Source: Asticcacaulis aquaticus
GTDB lineage: Bacteria > Pseudomonadota > Alphaproteobacteria > Caulobacterales > Caulobacteraceae
DNA: 64,000 bases
Direction: 5' to 3'
NCBI RefSeq assembly: GCF_028550415.1
Contig: NZ_JAQQKX010000005.1
Location: 1 to 64,000 of the forward strand
Within the stretch, counting starts at the first letter, position 1; each line of letters begins with the position of its first letter. Under the pieces are notes generated by a model. The model had not been told where the DNA came from. It did no database searches and worked only from the letters and a program-made list of their open reading frames with translations. The position numbers were made by a program, and so were the translations under genes. Positions 1 through 8,380 of this stretch are shown here, one piece after another.

Positions 1-767
1 TCCTCGCCCGAGATGAACGGCTTCTGCCAGATCACTTCGTTGCCGCGGACGATCTTCGACGTGCCCTCGACGTGGGCGGGCAGGTCGCCCGTCAGGATTT
101 CGACGCCGAGCGACGCCGGACGCAGCTTCGAATGGGCCAGCCACAGATAGTTCTGCTTCTCGACCACGTGGTCCGAGAACTCGTTGGCCAGGGCAAAGCC
201 GATGCGATAGGCCTGAGCGTCGTCGCCGATGACGTAGATTCCGGCCATTTCCGGCTCCTCGCCGCCGTCTTCGGCAAAGTCCGGCGAGACCAGCGCCTCG
301 CCCGGACCGACCAGACCGTGACCGTTGCCCTTGTAGAACCATTCCGGCTGCGCGCCGACCGCGCCCGATGCCGGCTTGCCGCCCTTCACGCCCATCAGGA
401 ACATGCGCATCGAGTCGGTCAGGTTCTCTTCGCCGGCTTCCTTGGCCTTGGTGTGCATCTTATCGCGGCCCTCGGCCGAGCCGAGGTGCGTCAGGCCCGT
501 GCCGGTCAGGTGCAGGTGCGCCGGATCCGGATGGTCGATCGGCGAGAGGATACGACCTTCCGACAGGGCCAGCGCGATATCGACGCCTTCACCGAGGCCC
601 TGTTGGGCGACCTGATCGGCAATCGAACGCTTGGCCGCGATGGCGGCGCGGGCCAGTTCGTAGGTCGAGGTGACGCCGAGGATGACCCTGGCGGAACCGT
701 CGTCCTCACCGGCGGCGACACCGCGCGCCCCGTGGGCGTCGACGAACTGGATCAGGCGTAAGGTCAT
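1..767 (-). CDS. GguC / AraD1-type fumarylacetoacetase-superfamily protein (partial, C-terminus off window)
   Basis: The frame is open from an ATG at 767 to the window edge, giving 255 residues that begin MTLRLIQF. The sequence resembles the GguC/AraD1 family of the fumarylacetoacetate hydrolase superfamily, which acts on 2-keto-3-deoxy sugar acids in bacterial arabinose, xylose or uronate catabolism. The N-terminal half carries the segment RLIQFVDAHG and the C-terminal part has the strand-rich region around IYVIGDDAQAYRIGFALANE. It is divergent from an FCD-type GntR regulator at 1028, a common pairing for sugar-acid genes. The substrate cannot be read from the sequence. The 3' end lies outside the window. 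Confidence 0.8.
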   Translation of the reverse strand, partial: MTLRLIQFVDAHGARGVAAGEDDGSARVILGVTSTYELARAAIAAKRSIADQVAQQGLGEGVDIALALSEGRILSPIDHPDPAHLHLTGTGLTHLGSAEGRDKMHTKAKEAGEENLTDSMRMFLMGVKGGKPASGAVGAQPEWFYKGNGHGLVGPGEALVSPDFAEDGGEEPEMAGIYVIGDDAQAYRIGFALANEFSDHVVEKQNYLWLAHSKLRPASLGVEILTGDLPAHVEGTSKIVRGNEVIWQKPFISGE

Positions 768-801
768 GGCGCTTCCCTCAGGATTATGTGATATAACTCA
801 G

Positions 802-813
802 ACAATTGATTGT
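802..813. promoter_or_regulatory. Candidate operator ACAAT-TG-ATTGT
   Basis: A perfect 5-bp inverted repeat with a 2-bp spacer lies 35 bp upstream of the GguC-type start codon and faces the GntR gene. FCD-subfamily GntR regulators usually bind short palindromes of about this size. Binding by the adjacent regulator is inferred. Confidence 0.35.
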
Positions 814-878
814 GACTTAGGCCGCGCTTTCGCGTTTGTCAAATCGTGTTTATGATGGCCGCGACGAATCTTAAATTT

Positions 879-996
879 CCCCTCTCCCTGAGGGAGAGGG
901 TGGTGCGCAGCACCGGGTGAGGGGGAACGGGTAGCCACAGAGGTGGTGGACGCATTTCCCCCTCACCCCAACCCTCACCCCGCAGGGGAGAGGGGG
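879..996. repeat. REP-like inverted pair (CTCTCCCTGAGGGAGAG unit)
   Basis: Two complementary arms of about 45 nt face each other. The left arm starts with the self-complementary CTCTCCCTGAGGGAGAG and continues with GGGTGAGGGGGAA. The right arm reads TTTCCCCCTCACCCCAACC and ends GCAGGGGAGAGG. The pair fills the space between the divergent GguC-type and GntR genes. A half unit recurs at 14577-14599. RNA from either strand should fold into a long hairpin. Confidence 0.75.
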
Positions 997-1027
997 CAAA
1001 GTACCGGACGTGGAAACAAAAAACAGA

Positions 1028-1819
1028 ATGACCATCGATACACCTTCGCATCCGCCGCTTCGCCGCACACCGGTGTCCGATCAGGCGCAAAGCTTCGGCC
1101 TGACGTTTCAGGGGCGGCTGCACGGAGCGCTGGCGCACCGGCTGGGGGTCGATATCCTCAAGGGCGTCTATGCCCCGGGTCAGGTCCTGCCGAACGAGAT
1201 CGATTCGAGTTCCACTCTGGACATCTCGCGCTCGGCCTATCGCGAGGCGATCCGGATTCTGGCGGCCAAGGGCATGGTCGAGAGCCGCCCCAAGGCCGGG
1301 ACCAAGGTCACCGAGCGCAAGCGGTGGAACATCCTCGATCCGGAGGTTCTGGGCTGGATGTTCGAGACCGAGCCGTCGGAAGACTTCATCAAGGGGCTGT
1401 TCGAGCTGCGGCTGATCACGGAACCGGCGGCGGCGGAGCTGGCGGCGCTCAGGCGCACCGAGGCGCATCTGAAGCAGATGGATGCGGCGCTGGACGTGAT
1501 GGAGACGGAGACGCTGGCGACCGAAGCGGGACGCAAGGCGGATCTGGAGTTCCACGACGCGCTGATGAACGCGACGGGGAACGAGGCTCTGGCCAGTTTA
1601 TCGCATTCCATAGGCGCGGCGGTGGCGTGGTCGACGCGGTTCAAGCAGCGCTCGGGGCCGCTGCTGCGCGACCCGGTGCCGGACCACCGCCGGGTCTATG
1701 ACGCCATCCGGCGTCAGGATGCTGGTGCTGCAAGGTGGTGCATGGAATCCCTCATCCGCATGGCCCTCGATGACACACAACGAACCATGAAAACTCAACT
1801 CATCGAGCCAAGGGGCTGA
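1028..1819 (+). CDS. GntR-family regulator, FadR/FCD subfamily
   Basis: This is a 263-residue transcription factor. Residues 25-95 form the winged-helix GntR domain (GVDILKGVYAPGQ, then ISRSAYREAIRIL and the wing SRPKAGTKV). Residues 110-250 form an all-helical FCD ligand-binding domain with the typical ADLEFHDALMNATGN and DHRRVYDAI stretches, which hold likely metal-binding Asp/His residues. FCD regulators commonly respond to sugar acids or other carboxylates. I prefer ATG 1028 over a GTG at 1010, because GGAAAC sits 11 nt upstream and the GTG abuts the repeat. The divergent GguC-type gene is the obvious candidate target. A hairpin terminator follows directly. Confidence 0.88.
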   Translation: MTIDTPSHPPLRRTPVSDQAQSFGLTFQGRLHGALAHRLGVDILKGVYAPGQVLPNEIDSSSTLDISRSAYREAIRILAAKGMVESRPKAGTKVTERKRWNILDPEVLGWMFETEPSEDFIKGLFELRLITEPAAAELAALRRTEAHLKQMDAALDVMETETLATEAGRKADLEFHDALMNATGNEALASLSHSIGAAVAWSTRFKQRSGPLLRDPVPDHRRVYDAIRRQDAGAARWCMESLIRMALDDTQRTMKTQLIEPRG

Positions 1820-1824
1820 CATAA

Positions 1825-1860
1825 CAAAACCCCCCGCCGAACTTCGGCGGGGGGTTTTGT
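1825..1860. terminator. Bidirectional rho-independent terminator
   Basis: ACCCCCCGCCGAA and TTCGGCGGGGGGT form a GC-rich stem flanked by A-rich and T-rich ends. It lies between the convergent GntR and DUF1328 genes and can serve both. Confidence 0.85.
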
Positions 1861-1877
1861 TTGCGCATTTGCGTCCA

Positions 1878-2060
1878 CTATAATCGCGGGTTTGCACTGC
1901 GTCCGGTGATCGCATTGTAAACCAGACCGGCGATGAACAGCACCACGAAGATCACGGCGATGAACTTGGCGATATCGGCGAACGTGCCGGCGAGGCCGGA
2001 GAAACCGAACAGGGCGGCCACGACGGCCAGAATGAAAAAGGTGATGACCCATCTCAACAT
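1878..2060 (-). CDS. DUF1328 family small membrane protein
   Basis: This 60-residue protein starts MLRWVITFFILAVVAALFGF and has two predicted transmembrane helices (about residues 4-23 and 32-53) joined by a Gly/Ala-rich turn, which is the DUF1328 pattern. A GGAG ribosome site lies 8 nt upstream of ATG 2060, so the longer upstream frame is not used. Members are common in Proteobacteria and often respond to envelope or osmotic stress, but no molecular function is established. It is monocistronic and convergent with the GntR gene. Confidence 0.85.
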   Translation of the reverse strand: MLRWVITFFILAVVAALFGFSGLAGTFADIAKFIAVIFVVLFIAGLVYNAITGRSANPRL

Positions 2061-2161
2061 GGAAAGTCTCCGTAAGTAGTTGAATATCAGCTCGAAGACC
2101 ATCCTGCGCCTCAGGGCATAAGAATACAAAATGGTGTCATTTCATCGGCGTAAAACCGGAA

Positions 2162-2202
2162 TAAAAAATAAAACGGCGGCCGTTGGGGCGCGGCCGCCGT
2201 TT
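2162..2202 (-). terminator. Rho-independent terminator of the KdpE-like gene
   Basis: Read on the minus strand, AAACGGCGGCCG pairs with CGGCCGCCGTTT around an 8-nt loop and is followed by a T-rich tract. It lies 35 bp downstream of the response regulator stop codon. Confidence 0.85.
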
Positions 2203-2236
2203 CTTCGCAGGGAGAGCGCTTAACCGGAGGGGGCTG

Positions 2237-2932
2237 TTAAGCGACGACCTCCATGCGGTAACCGATGCCGGATTCCGAGACGATGGCCTTCGACAGGCCT
2301 TCCTTCGCCTCCAGCTTTTCGCGGACCTGACCGATATAGACGCGCAGATACTGCGTATCGTCGACGTGGGCCGGGCCCCAGACTTCCTTGAGGATCTGCT
2401 TATGCGTCAACATGCGCCCGCGGTTGACGAGGAAAAAGCGCAGCAGGTCGTATTCCTTCGGTGTGAAGGGGACCTTCTTTTCCTCGATGAAGACTTCGTG
2501 GCGCACCAGGTCCATGCGGATCGGGCCGTTGGTGACGTCGGGCTCGCCGACTTCCTTGACGACCGATTTGCGCAGGTTGGCGTTGATGCGCGCCAGCAGA
2601 ACTTCGGCGGAGAAGGGCTTGGTCACGTAGTCATCGGCGCCGAGGTTCAGGGCGGCGGCGGCATCCATGTCTTCGGAACGCGCGGTCAGGACGATGATGG
2701 GGATATTCGACCACTGACGAATCGTCTGGATCACTTCCTTGCCGTCGATGTCGGGCAGGCCGAGATCGAGCAGAATCAGGTCCGGCTTGACCGAGGCCGA
2801 CAAGCGAATCGCCTGCTTGCCGTTCTCGCTTTCGACAACCTTGAAATCCGCGACATCGAGAAAGATGTTGAGCATCTTGCGGATTTCATCTTCGTCATCC
2901 ACCACAAGAATAGTGTTCTTTTTCTCGATCAT
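2237..2932 (-). CDS. OmpR/KdpE-like response regulator (orphan)
   Basis: This 231-residue protein has a receiver domain (residues 6-118) with the acidic pair VVDDED, the phospho-acceptor Asp in LILLDLGLPD, the conserved Thr in VLTARSED and the conserved Lys in VTKPFSAEVL. A C-terminal winged helix follows (PFTPKEYDLLRFF, TQYLRVYIGQVREKLE). The domain set and the sequence are closest to KdpE. No kdpD, kdpFABC or other histidine kinase gene lies next to it, so the partner is unknown. It is monocistronic with its own terminator. Confidence 0.88.
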   Translation of the reverse strand: MIEKKNTILVVDDEDEIRKMLNIFLDVADFKVVESENGKQAIRLSASVKPDLILLDLGLPDIDGKEVIQTIRQWSNIPIIVLTARSEDMDAAAALNLGADDYVTKPFSAEVLLARINANLRKSVVKEVGEPDVTNGPIRMDLVRHEVFIEEKKVPFTPKEYDLLRFFLVNRGRMLTHKQILKEVWGPAHVDDTQYLRVYIGQVREKLEAKEGLSKAIVSESGIGYRMEVVA

Positions 2933-3055
2933 CAGGCGTCCTCTGAAAACAATAAGCCAGTCGAAATACAGGTTTTTATAACGGCTTTATGGGTAGCCTT
3001 CCAAAAATAAAAATTAAATGCGGCTGTGGGCGGCATTTCCCAAAGGAGGGAAGTG

Positions 3056-5098
3056 TCACAGGGCGCGAAAGCGGATGGCCTGCCCGCCGCCGGGCGCAAG
3101 GTAGAGTGTCAGGCTGTCGGCGGCGGTGACATTGCGCGTCTCGATAACCAGTGAGTGCCGGGTTTCCGTGCGGAAATCGGCATCGTCGCCGTCGCGGTAT
3201 ATCTGGGCTTCATAAGCGCCCGGATCGAGGAAATCGAGCGCCACAGTGACCTGACGGGCCTCTGCATTGGTCACGGCGCCCAGATACCAGTCGCGCCCGC
3301 CGCGTGTCTTACGCACGATCAGCGCGTGTTCGCCCGGTTCGCCGCTGAGCATCCGTGTGTCGCTCCAGTCGGTGGGGACATCCTTGATGAACTGGAACGC
3401 CGCCATATCGCGCTCGTAATGTTCGATCAGATCGGCCGCCATGTGGATCGGCGAATAGAGCACGACATAGAGCGCCAGTTGCTTGGCCTTGGTCGAATAG
3501 ATCGGCTGACCGTTGCCTTGCAGTGATAAAATCCCCGGCGTGAAGTCCATCGGCCCGGAGAGCATCCGCGTAAAGACCAGATTGACCTCATGCTCCGGCG
3601 GGTTCGGCGGATTACCCCAGCAATTATATTCCATGCCGCGCTGGCCTTCGCGCGACACCCAGTTGGGCCAGGTGCGACGCAGGCCGGTGTCCTTGATAGG
3701 CTCGTGCGTATTGACGGCGATTCGGTACTTTGCTGCCGTTTCGGTGACGCGCTGGAAGTGGCGTACCATGTCCTGACTGTCGTTCCACGTAAAATACACG
3801 GTGCCATCGGGGGCGCTCAGTTGCGCGCCGCCCGCGTCGGCCACATAACCGGTCTTCACCGAATCGACGCCGTGCTGCAGATAAAGCGCAAAGGCCGCCT
3901 CCATCTGGGCTTCGTAGCGCGCGGCATTGCCCGCCGTTTCGTGGTGGCCGACGATGCGGACGCCTTTTTCGCGCGCATAGGCGGCGACCTCGGCGAGGTC
4001 GAAATCGGGATAGGCCTCTACGAAATCGAACAGGTGCCCGGTGGCGAACCAGTCTTCCCAGCCGAGGTTCCAGCCTTCGACCAGCACGCCGCGAAAGCCG
4101 TGCGCAGCGGCGAAATCGATATAGCGCTTGGTATATTCGGTTGTCGCGCCGTGGTTAGGCCCGGCCTCCCACGTTTTGAGCCCAAGGTGCATGTCCCACC
4201 AGATGCCGACATATTTGAACGGCTCGACCCAGCTCACATCGCCGAGAATATTGGGCTCATTCAGGTTCAGCATCAGCGGCGAATGATAGAGGTCCGGCGC
4301 GGTGTCGGTGATGATCATCGTGCGCCACGGCGTCGCAAAGGGGGCGGGGCGCGTCACGCTCGGGCCGGTGGACGAGGGGGCCAGCCGCACCTTGAGCCGC
4401 TGCCCGTCGACCCGGCGCAGCCACGCGGCGGCATAGTCGATCAGGGCGGCTTCGTGAAAGGCGATGTAAAGGCCCGAGTCGGTCTTGACCGTCATCGGCG
4501 TCTGCGATTGTGAGACCTCGGCCAGCGGCGTCTGCTGGACGATATATTCTTCGCGGCTCCATTCCCCCGCGACGTTCCAGAAGGCCGTCGCAGAATCCAC
4601 CACCGCAAATTCGGTCAGTTCGTCGCTGATGTTGAGGACCGGCAATTGCGCCTGATCGGGGAAAACGTAGCGGAACCCGACCCCGTCATCGAACAGGCGA
4701 AACACGACACTCATCCGACGGTTTTCGAATTTTGCCTGAACCAGATCGACGCGCAATTCGGTGTGGTGGTCGCGGCGGAATTGCCATTCACCCCACGGCT
4801 GTTCCCACGTCTCGTCGTGCGTCGTGGTAGTCGCGGCTTCCAGCGCGAAATGCCGGTCGAGCTTGGGGTGGTCGGTCAGGATGAATCCCAGCCGCGACGG
4901 GGCGATGACGGGCCGCCCCTTGCGGTCGACCATATAGGCGGCGCGGCCTTCCTTATCGAGCCCGATGCGCACCCGGATCACGCCGCCGGGCGAGGTGGCC
5001 TCTGCCACCACCGCATAGCCCGTGTCCCTTGTCACTTCGGCGTCGAGGGTCGGGATATCGACGGCCGGGGCAACCCAGCCGATGGTCGTAGTGCTCAT
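3056..5098 (-). CDS. GH97 alpha-glucosidase (SusB-like)
   Basis: This 680-residue enzyme has the GH97 layout: an N-terminal beta-sandwich (about 20-270), a catalytic TIM barrel (about 280-560) and a C-terminal beta domain. Hallmarks include VGIWWDMHLG, VEGWNLGWEDW, VGHHETAG, SVKTGYV, NTHEPIKDTG and SGPMDFTPG. The Glu in HHETAG and the Glu in HEPIKDTG match the catalytic bases of inverting SusB. The Asp nucleophile of retaining GH97 galactosidases is replaced by the SVKTGYV stretch, so an inverting alpha-glucosidase is most likely. The ATG at 5098 follows GGGACAGGG. No signal peptide is visible, which is unusual for the family. No TonB receptor is adjacent. Confidence 0.9.
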   Translation of the reverse strand: MSTTTIGWVAPAVDIPTLDAEVTRDTGYAVVAEATSPGGVIRVRIGLDKEGRAAYMVDRKGRPVIAPSRLGFILTDHPKLDRHFALEAATTTTHDETWEQPWGEWQFRRDHHTELRVDLVQAKFENRRMSVVFRLFDDGVGFRYVFPDQAQLPVLNISDELTEFAVVDSATAFWNVAGEWSREEYIVQQTPLAEVSQSQTPMTVKTDSGLYIAFHEAALIDYAAAWLRRVDGQRLKVRLAPSSTGPSVTRPAPFATPWRTMIITDTAPDLYHSPLMLNLNEPNILGDVSWVEPFKYVGIWWDMHLGLKTWEAGPNHGATTEYTKRYIDFAAAHGFRGVLVEGWNLGWEDWFATGHLFDFVEAYPDFDLAEVAAYAREKGVRIVGHHETAGNAARYEAQMEAAFALYLQHGVDSVKTGYVADAGGAQLSAPDGTVYFTWNDSQDMVRHFQRVTETAAKYRIAVNTHEPIKDTGLRRTWPNWVSREGQRGMEYNCWGNPPNPPEHEVNLVFTRMLSGPMDFTPGILSLQGNGQPIYSTKAKQLALYVVLYSPIHMAADLIEHYERDMAAFQFIKDVPTDWSDTRMLSGEPGEHALIVRKTRGGRDWYLGAVTNAEARQVTVALDFLDPGAYEAQIYRDGDDADFRTETRHSLVIETRNVTAADSLTLYLAPGGGQAIRFRAL

Positions 5099-5335
5099 GA
5101 TGATCCCTGTCCCAATTATGCCGCCGCAGATTAGGGCGCTTATCGCGGACTGTCACCGCCTTTAATGAGCCGCGGCAAATCCGTCACCGTTGAATAAAAA
5201 GACGCAAGGCAATCTTCCTTTCAGTAATTGTCATTTGGCGACCCCCGCGTTTGGGGGTAATGATTGCGACCAAAATAAGGCCTGAATTGCGACCTCGTTA
5301 CAGGGCGGGCCATATCCAGAAAGTCATGTCCACCC

Positions 5336-7480
5336 GTGTCCGATACGCGCCTGCCGTCCAAAGCCGCTCTTGACCGCCTGCTGGGCAATGCCGCCCTGTG
5401 GGGCGTGGCGGTGGCCACGGTTGCCCTGGTCGTGCTGACGCTATGGGCCGCGCTTAACCTGCCGCAGTTCAGCGGGCGGTTCGTGGCCAGGGATGACGCC
5501 GTCTATCTGATAACTGACGATGGCGAAGGCCGCGTCACAGGCCTGTCCAATCTTAAGGTGCTATTGTTCACGCCGGAAGCCGCGGATTTCGTGCCTGAGC
5601 CCGACACCCTGCCCGGCTATGCCGACTATGACCGCTTCCTGTCGCGTCAGGCGGTGCTGAACCGCATGGCGCAGGGTGATTTCATTCGGGTGTGGATCGA
5701 CGGCGGCCCGGTGCAGGATCTGAGGCCGCAGCCGCGCACAATGGCCGACCTGCCGCCCGCCTTCTGGTCGCCGGTGATCACCGGTCTGATCGTTTTCTTT
5801 ATCGGTGGCTGGGTGTGGGCGATGCGACCGCGTGACCTGGTGACGCGACTGCTGTTCCTCAATGCCTTTGGTCTGATGGTGTCGGCCCTGAGCATGGCCG
5901 TCTATGGCGCGCGGCCTCTGGCGGTTGAGCCGCACCTGTTCCTGTCTCTGATGGTGCTCAACCACGCCGGGGCGGCGCTGTTCGGCACATCGATTCTGGC
6001 GTTGCTGATGCTCTATCCGCGGCGGCTGACGTCCGGCAACTGGGCGCTGGCCATGCTGTTCAGCGTCGTGCCGATCGTCGTTGCCGATCAGATGCGGCTT
6101 CTGGGCTCGCCCGGCGGGACGTACCTCGTCAACGGTATCCATACGCTGGGGATTCTCGGCCTGATCGCGGCGCAGGCGGTGGCGACGCGGCGCGATCCGC
6201 GCGGACGGGCGGCGCTGGTCTGGCTGGGGGTGTCGGTGGCGCTGGGGACCGTGGCGTGGATGACGGTGGTCACGCTCTACGCCCTGTCAGGTGATCTGAC
6301 GGCCATGCCCGAAGCCTATGCCTTCCTGAGCTTCCTTGTCATCTATCTGGGGCTGGCCTTCGCCGTCAGCCGGTTCCGCCTGTTCGAGGCGGGCGACTGG
6401 GCCTTTCGGATTCTGTTCTTTGCCCTGGCCGCCGTGCTGTTCATCGCGCTCGACGCGGCGCTGGTCTATGTCGCGCATCTGGGGCAGTCCCCGGCCATGA
6501 CCCTGTCCATGCTGCTGATCGCCTTCGGCTACCTGCCATTGCGCGACGGGCTGTGGCGACGGATCGTACGCGGCAAGGCGCTGGATGGCGAGGCGCGTTT
6601 TGCCGCCGCGCTCGACATCGTCCACGCGCCGGCGACGGAGCGCGCCGATCGCTGGGCCAACCTGCTGCACGGTCTATTCGAGCCCCTGCGTATCGACGCG
6701 GTTGCGGGCGCGGTGCCGGTCGCCGCCATCGAGGCCGAAGGCATGGCGTTGTGTGTACCGTCCTTCGAGCCGGGGCAGTCCCTGCGCCTGAACGAGCCGC
6801 GTCTGGGGCGCAGTCTGTTCACCCCGGCGCAGGAACATCAGGTGCGGCAGTTATGGGCCCTGATCGACAGCGGCGTGGCGGGGCTGGAGGCCTATGAACG
6901 CGGGGCGAAGGCCGAGCGGCGCAAGGTCGCGCAGGATCTGCACGACGATGTCGGCGCGCGGCTGCTGTCGGGCCTGATGGTCGCCGACGACCGGACCCGG
7001 CCGATCCTGCAATCGGCGCTGGCCGATATCCGCACCCTGTCGTCCGCTATGCTGGCCGAGGCCGCTCCGCTCGGTCACGTGCTGGCCGATGTGCGGGCCG
7101 AAGCGGCGGGGCGACTGGAGGCCGCGGGGATCGCGCTCGACTGGGAGCTTGCGCAGGATACCGATGCGGTCATCGATCACGCTCAGCAAAAGGCGCTGGT
7201 CTCCGGTGTGCGCGAAATCGTGTCGAACATCATCCGTCATTCGGGTGCCGCGCAGGTCATCGCCGGAACGCGAATGGATGACGGTCTGACGCTGACGATC
7301 GCGGACGATGGCAGGGGGCTCGATGCCGGCCTGACCGAGGGCAGCGGCCTGCCGGGGCTGCGCGCGCGTTTTGCCGCCGCCGGCGGGCGCGCCGACATAT
7401 CAAGTGAAACCGGCGTATCCGTCACCTTGCACCTGCCGGTGACGGAACGCCCTTTATCGGGGATGGACGCGTATGGATGA
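5336..7480 (+). CDS. Membrane sensor histidine kinase (NarX/LuxR-partner type)
   Basis: This 714-residue kinase has a first membrane helix near residues 20-42, an extracytoplasmic segment to about 140, then a block of about seven helices (141-400), so the sensor is integral to the membrane. The cytoplasmic part has the H-box QDLHDDVGARL near residue 535, a HisKA_3-type sequence, followed by an HATPase domain with VREIVSNIIRHSG and DDGRGLD. The start is a GTG with a poor ribosome site. Its end overlaps the downstream LuxR-type regulator by 8 nt, so the two form a cognate pair. The signal is unknown. Confidence 0.85.
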   Translation: MSDTRLPSKAALDRLLGNAALWGVAVATVALVVLTLWAALNLPQFSGRFVARDDAVYLITDDGEGRVTGLSNLKVLLFTPEAADFVPEPDTLPGYADYDRFLSRQAVLNRMAQGDFIRVWIDGGPVQDLRPQPRTMADLPPAFWSPVITGLIVFFIGGWVWAMRPRDLVTRLLFLNAFGLMVSALSMAVYGARPLAVEPHLFLSLMVLNHAGAALFGTSILALLMLYPRRLTSGNWALAMLFSVVPIVVADQMRLLGSPGGTYLVNGIHTLGILGLIAAQAVATRRDPRGRAALVWLGVSVALGTVAWMTVVTLYALSGDLTAMPEAYAFLSFLVIYLGLAFAVSRFRLFEAGDWAFRILFFALAAVLFIALDAALVYVAHLGQSPAMTLSMLLIAFGYLPLRDGLWRRIVRGKALDGEARFAAALDIVHAPATERADRWANLLHGLFEPLRIDAVAGAVPVAAIEAEGMALCVPSFEPGQSLRLNEPRLGRSLFTPAQEHQVRQLWALIDSGVAGLEAYERGAKAERRKVAQDLHDDVGARLLSGLMVADDRTRPILQSALADIRTLSSAMLAEAAPLGHVLADVRAEAAGRLEAAGIALDWELAQDTDAVIDHAQQKALVSGVREIVSNIIRHSGAAQVIAGTRMDDGLTLTIADDGRGLDAGLTEGSGLPGLRARFAAAGGRADISSETGVSVTLHLPVTERPLSGMDAYG

Positions 7481-8147
7481 CGGTGTATTCCGGGCCGGAA
7501 AGCCGGTCTGCCTGCTGATCGAGGATCAGCCCAGAACGCGCGACTGGATGCGCGCGGCCCTGACCGAGGCCTATCCGGACGCCGAGATCGTCGATGCGGC
7601 GACGCGGCGCGACGCCAATCTGTGGCTCGATCATTTTGCCGCCACGCCGGAGCGCCTGTGGCTGGTGCTGGTCGATCTGGGCCTGCCGGACGGGTCGGGC
7701 GTCTGCCTGATCCATCGCCTGACGGTGGAGTTCCCCAAGGCGGTCAGCGTGGTCGCCTCGATCTATGACGACGACGCGCACCTGTTCGAGGCCATATCCG
7801 CCGGGGCACAGGGCTATCTGCTCAAGGATCAGGCGCCGGAACAATTTGTGGGCTATCTGAAACGCATCGAACAGGGCGAACCGCCTTTGTCGCCGTCGAT
7901 CGCGCGGCGACTCCTGACGCATTTCCAGAAACGCCCTCAGGTCAGCGCGTCGGGCGTCCCGCTCACCAGCCGCGAGACCGAGACCCTGACGCTTCTGGCG
8001 CGCGGCCTGACCATCAACGAGATCGCCAAACGCCTGAATCTGAAAGGGCAGACGGTCGCCAGCTACGTCAAAACGATCTATCAGAAGCTCAATGTCTCGT
8101 CCCGTGCCGAAGCGACTCTGGCCGCCGTGCACAGAGGACTGGCGTAA
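7473..8147 (+). CDS. NarL/LuxR-family response regulator
   Basis: This 224-residue regulator has a receiver domain (about 10-130) with LIEDQPRTRDW, the phospho-acceptor Asp in LVLVDLGLPDGSG and Lys in YLLKDQAPE. A C-terminal LuxR helix-turn-helix follows (LTSRETETLTLLARGLT, INEIAKRLNLKGQTVASYV). It overlaps the preceding kinase by 8 nt and should be translated together with it. No obvious target operator stands out nearby. A hairpin lies just after the stop codon. Confidence 0.9.
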   Translation: MDDGVFRAGKPVCLLIEDQPRTRDWMRAALTEAYPDAEIVDAATRRDANLWLDHFAATPERLWLVLVDLGLPDGSGVCLIHRLTVEFPKAVSVVASIYDDDAHLFEAISAGAQGYLLKDQAPEQFVGYLKRIEQGEPPLSPSIARRLLTHFQKRPQVSASGVPLTSRETETLTLLARGLTINEIAKRLNLKGQTVASYVKTIYQKLNVSSRAEATLAAVHRGLA

Positions 8148-8152
8148 AACAA

Positions 8153-8178
8153 AAGGCCCCGGACGAATCCGAGGCCTC
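8153..8178. terminator. Hairpin after the LuxR-type regulator
   Basis: AGGCCCCGGA and TCCGAGGCCT pair with one mismatch around a CGAA loop. The better T tract is on the minus strand, so it may also stop leftward transcripts from the toxin-like gene. Confidence 0.55.
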
Positions 8179-8268
8179 TGCTATTGGCTCCCTTTCGGGC
8201 GGCGAAGGCTATTTTCAAGCCCCGCAAGTTTTTTAGTCATGCCCGATGCAAATCGGAATATTACGACA

Positions 8269-8300
8269 CTGACCATAGCTTGACGTCGCTAGGTGGTCAG
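8269..8300. repeat. Imperfect 32-bp palindrome
   Basis: CTGACCATAGC faces GCTAGGTGGTCAG with an 8-nt centre and a 2-nt bulge. It sits in the 233-bp space between the LuxR-type regulator and the PemK/MazF-like gene, and I see no other gene in that space. Its function is unknown. Confidence 0.45.
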
Positions 8301-8380
8301 TGGCCCTTGTCAGGGTCTTAATGCGGATGTCAAAAGACAGAGCCGCCACGCTGTCAATATAGGCAAGATCGCTCAAAATG

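Noticed and set aside
879-996. Repeats considered as CRISPR
   Set aside because: Units are inverted rather than direct, there are no regular spacers and no cas genes.
8269-8300. Palindrome considered as a dif or phage attachment site
   Set aside because: It lacks the XerC/XerD arm pattern, and there is no integrase or phage gene in the window.
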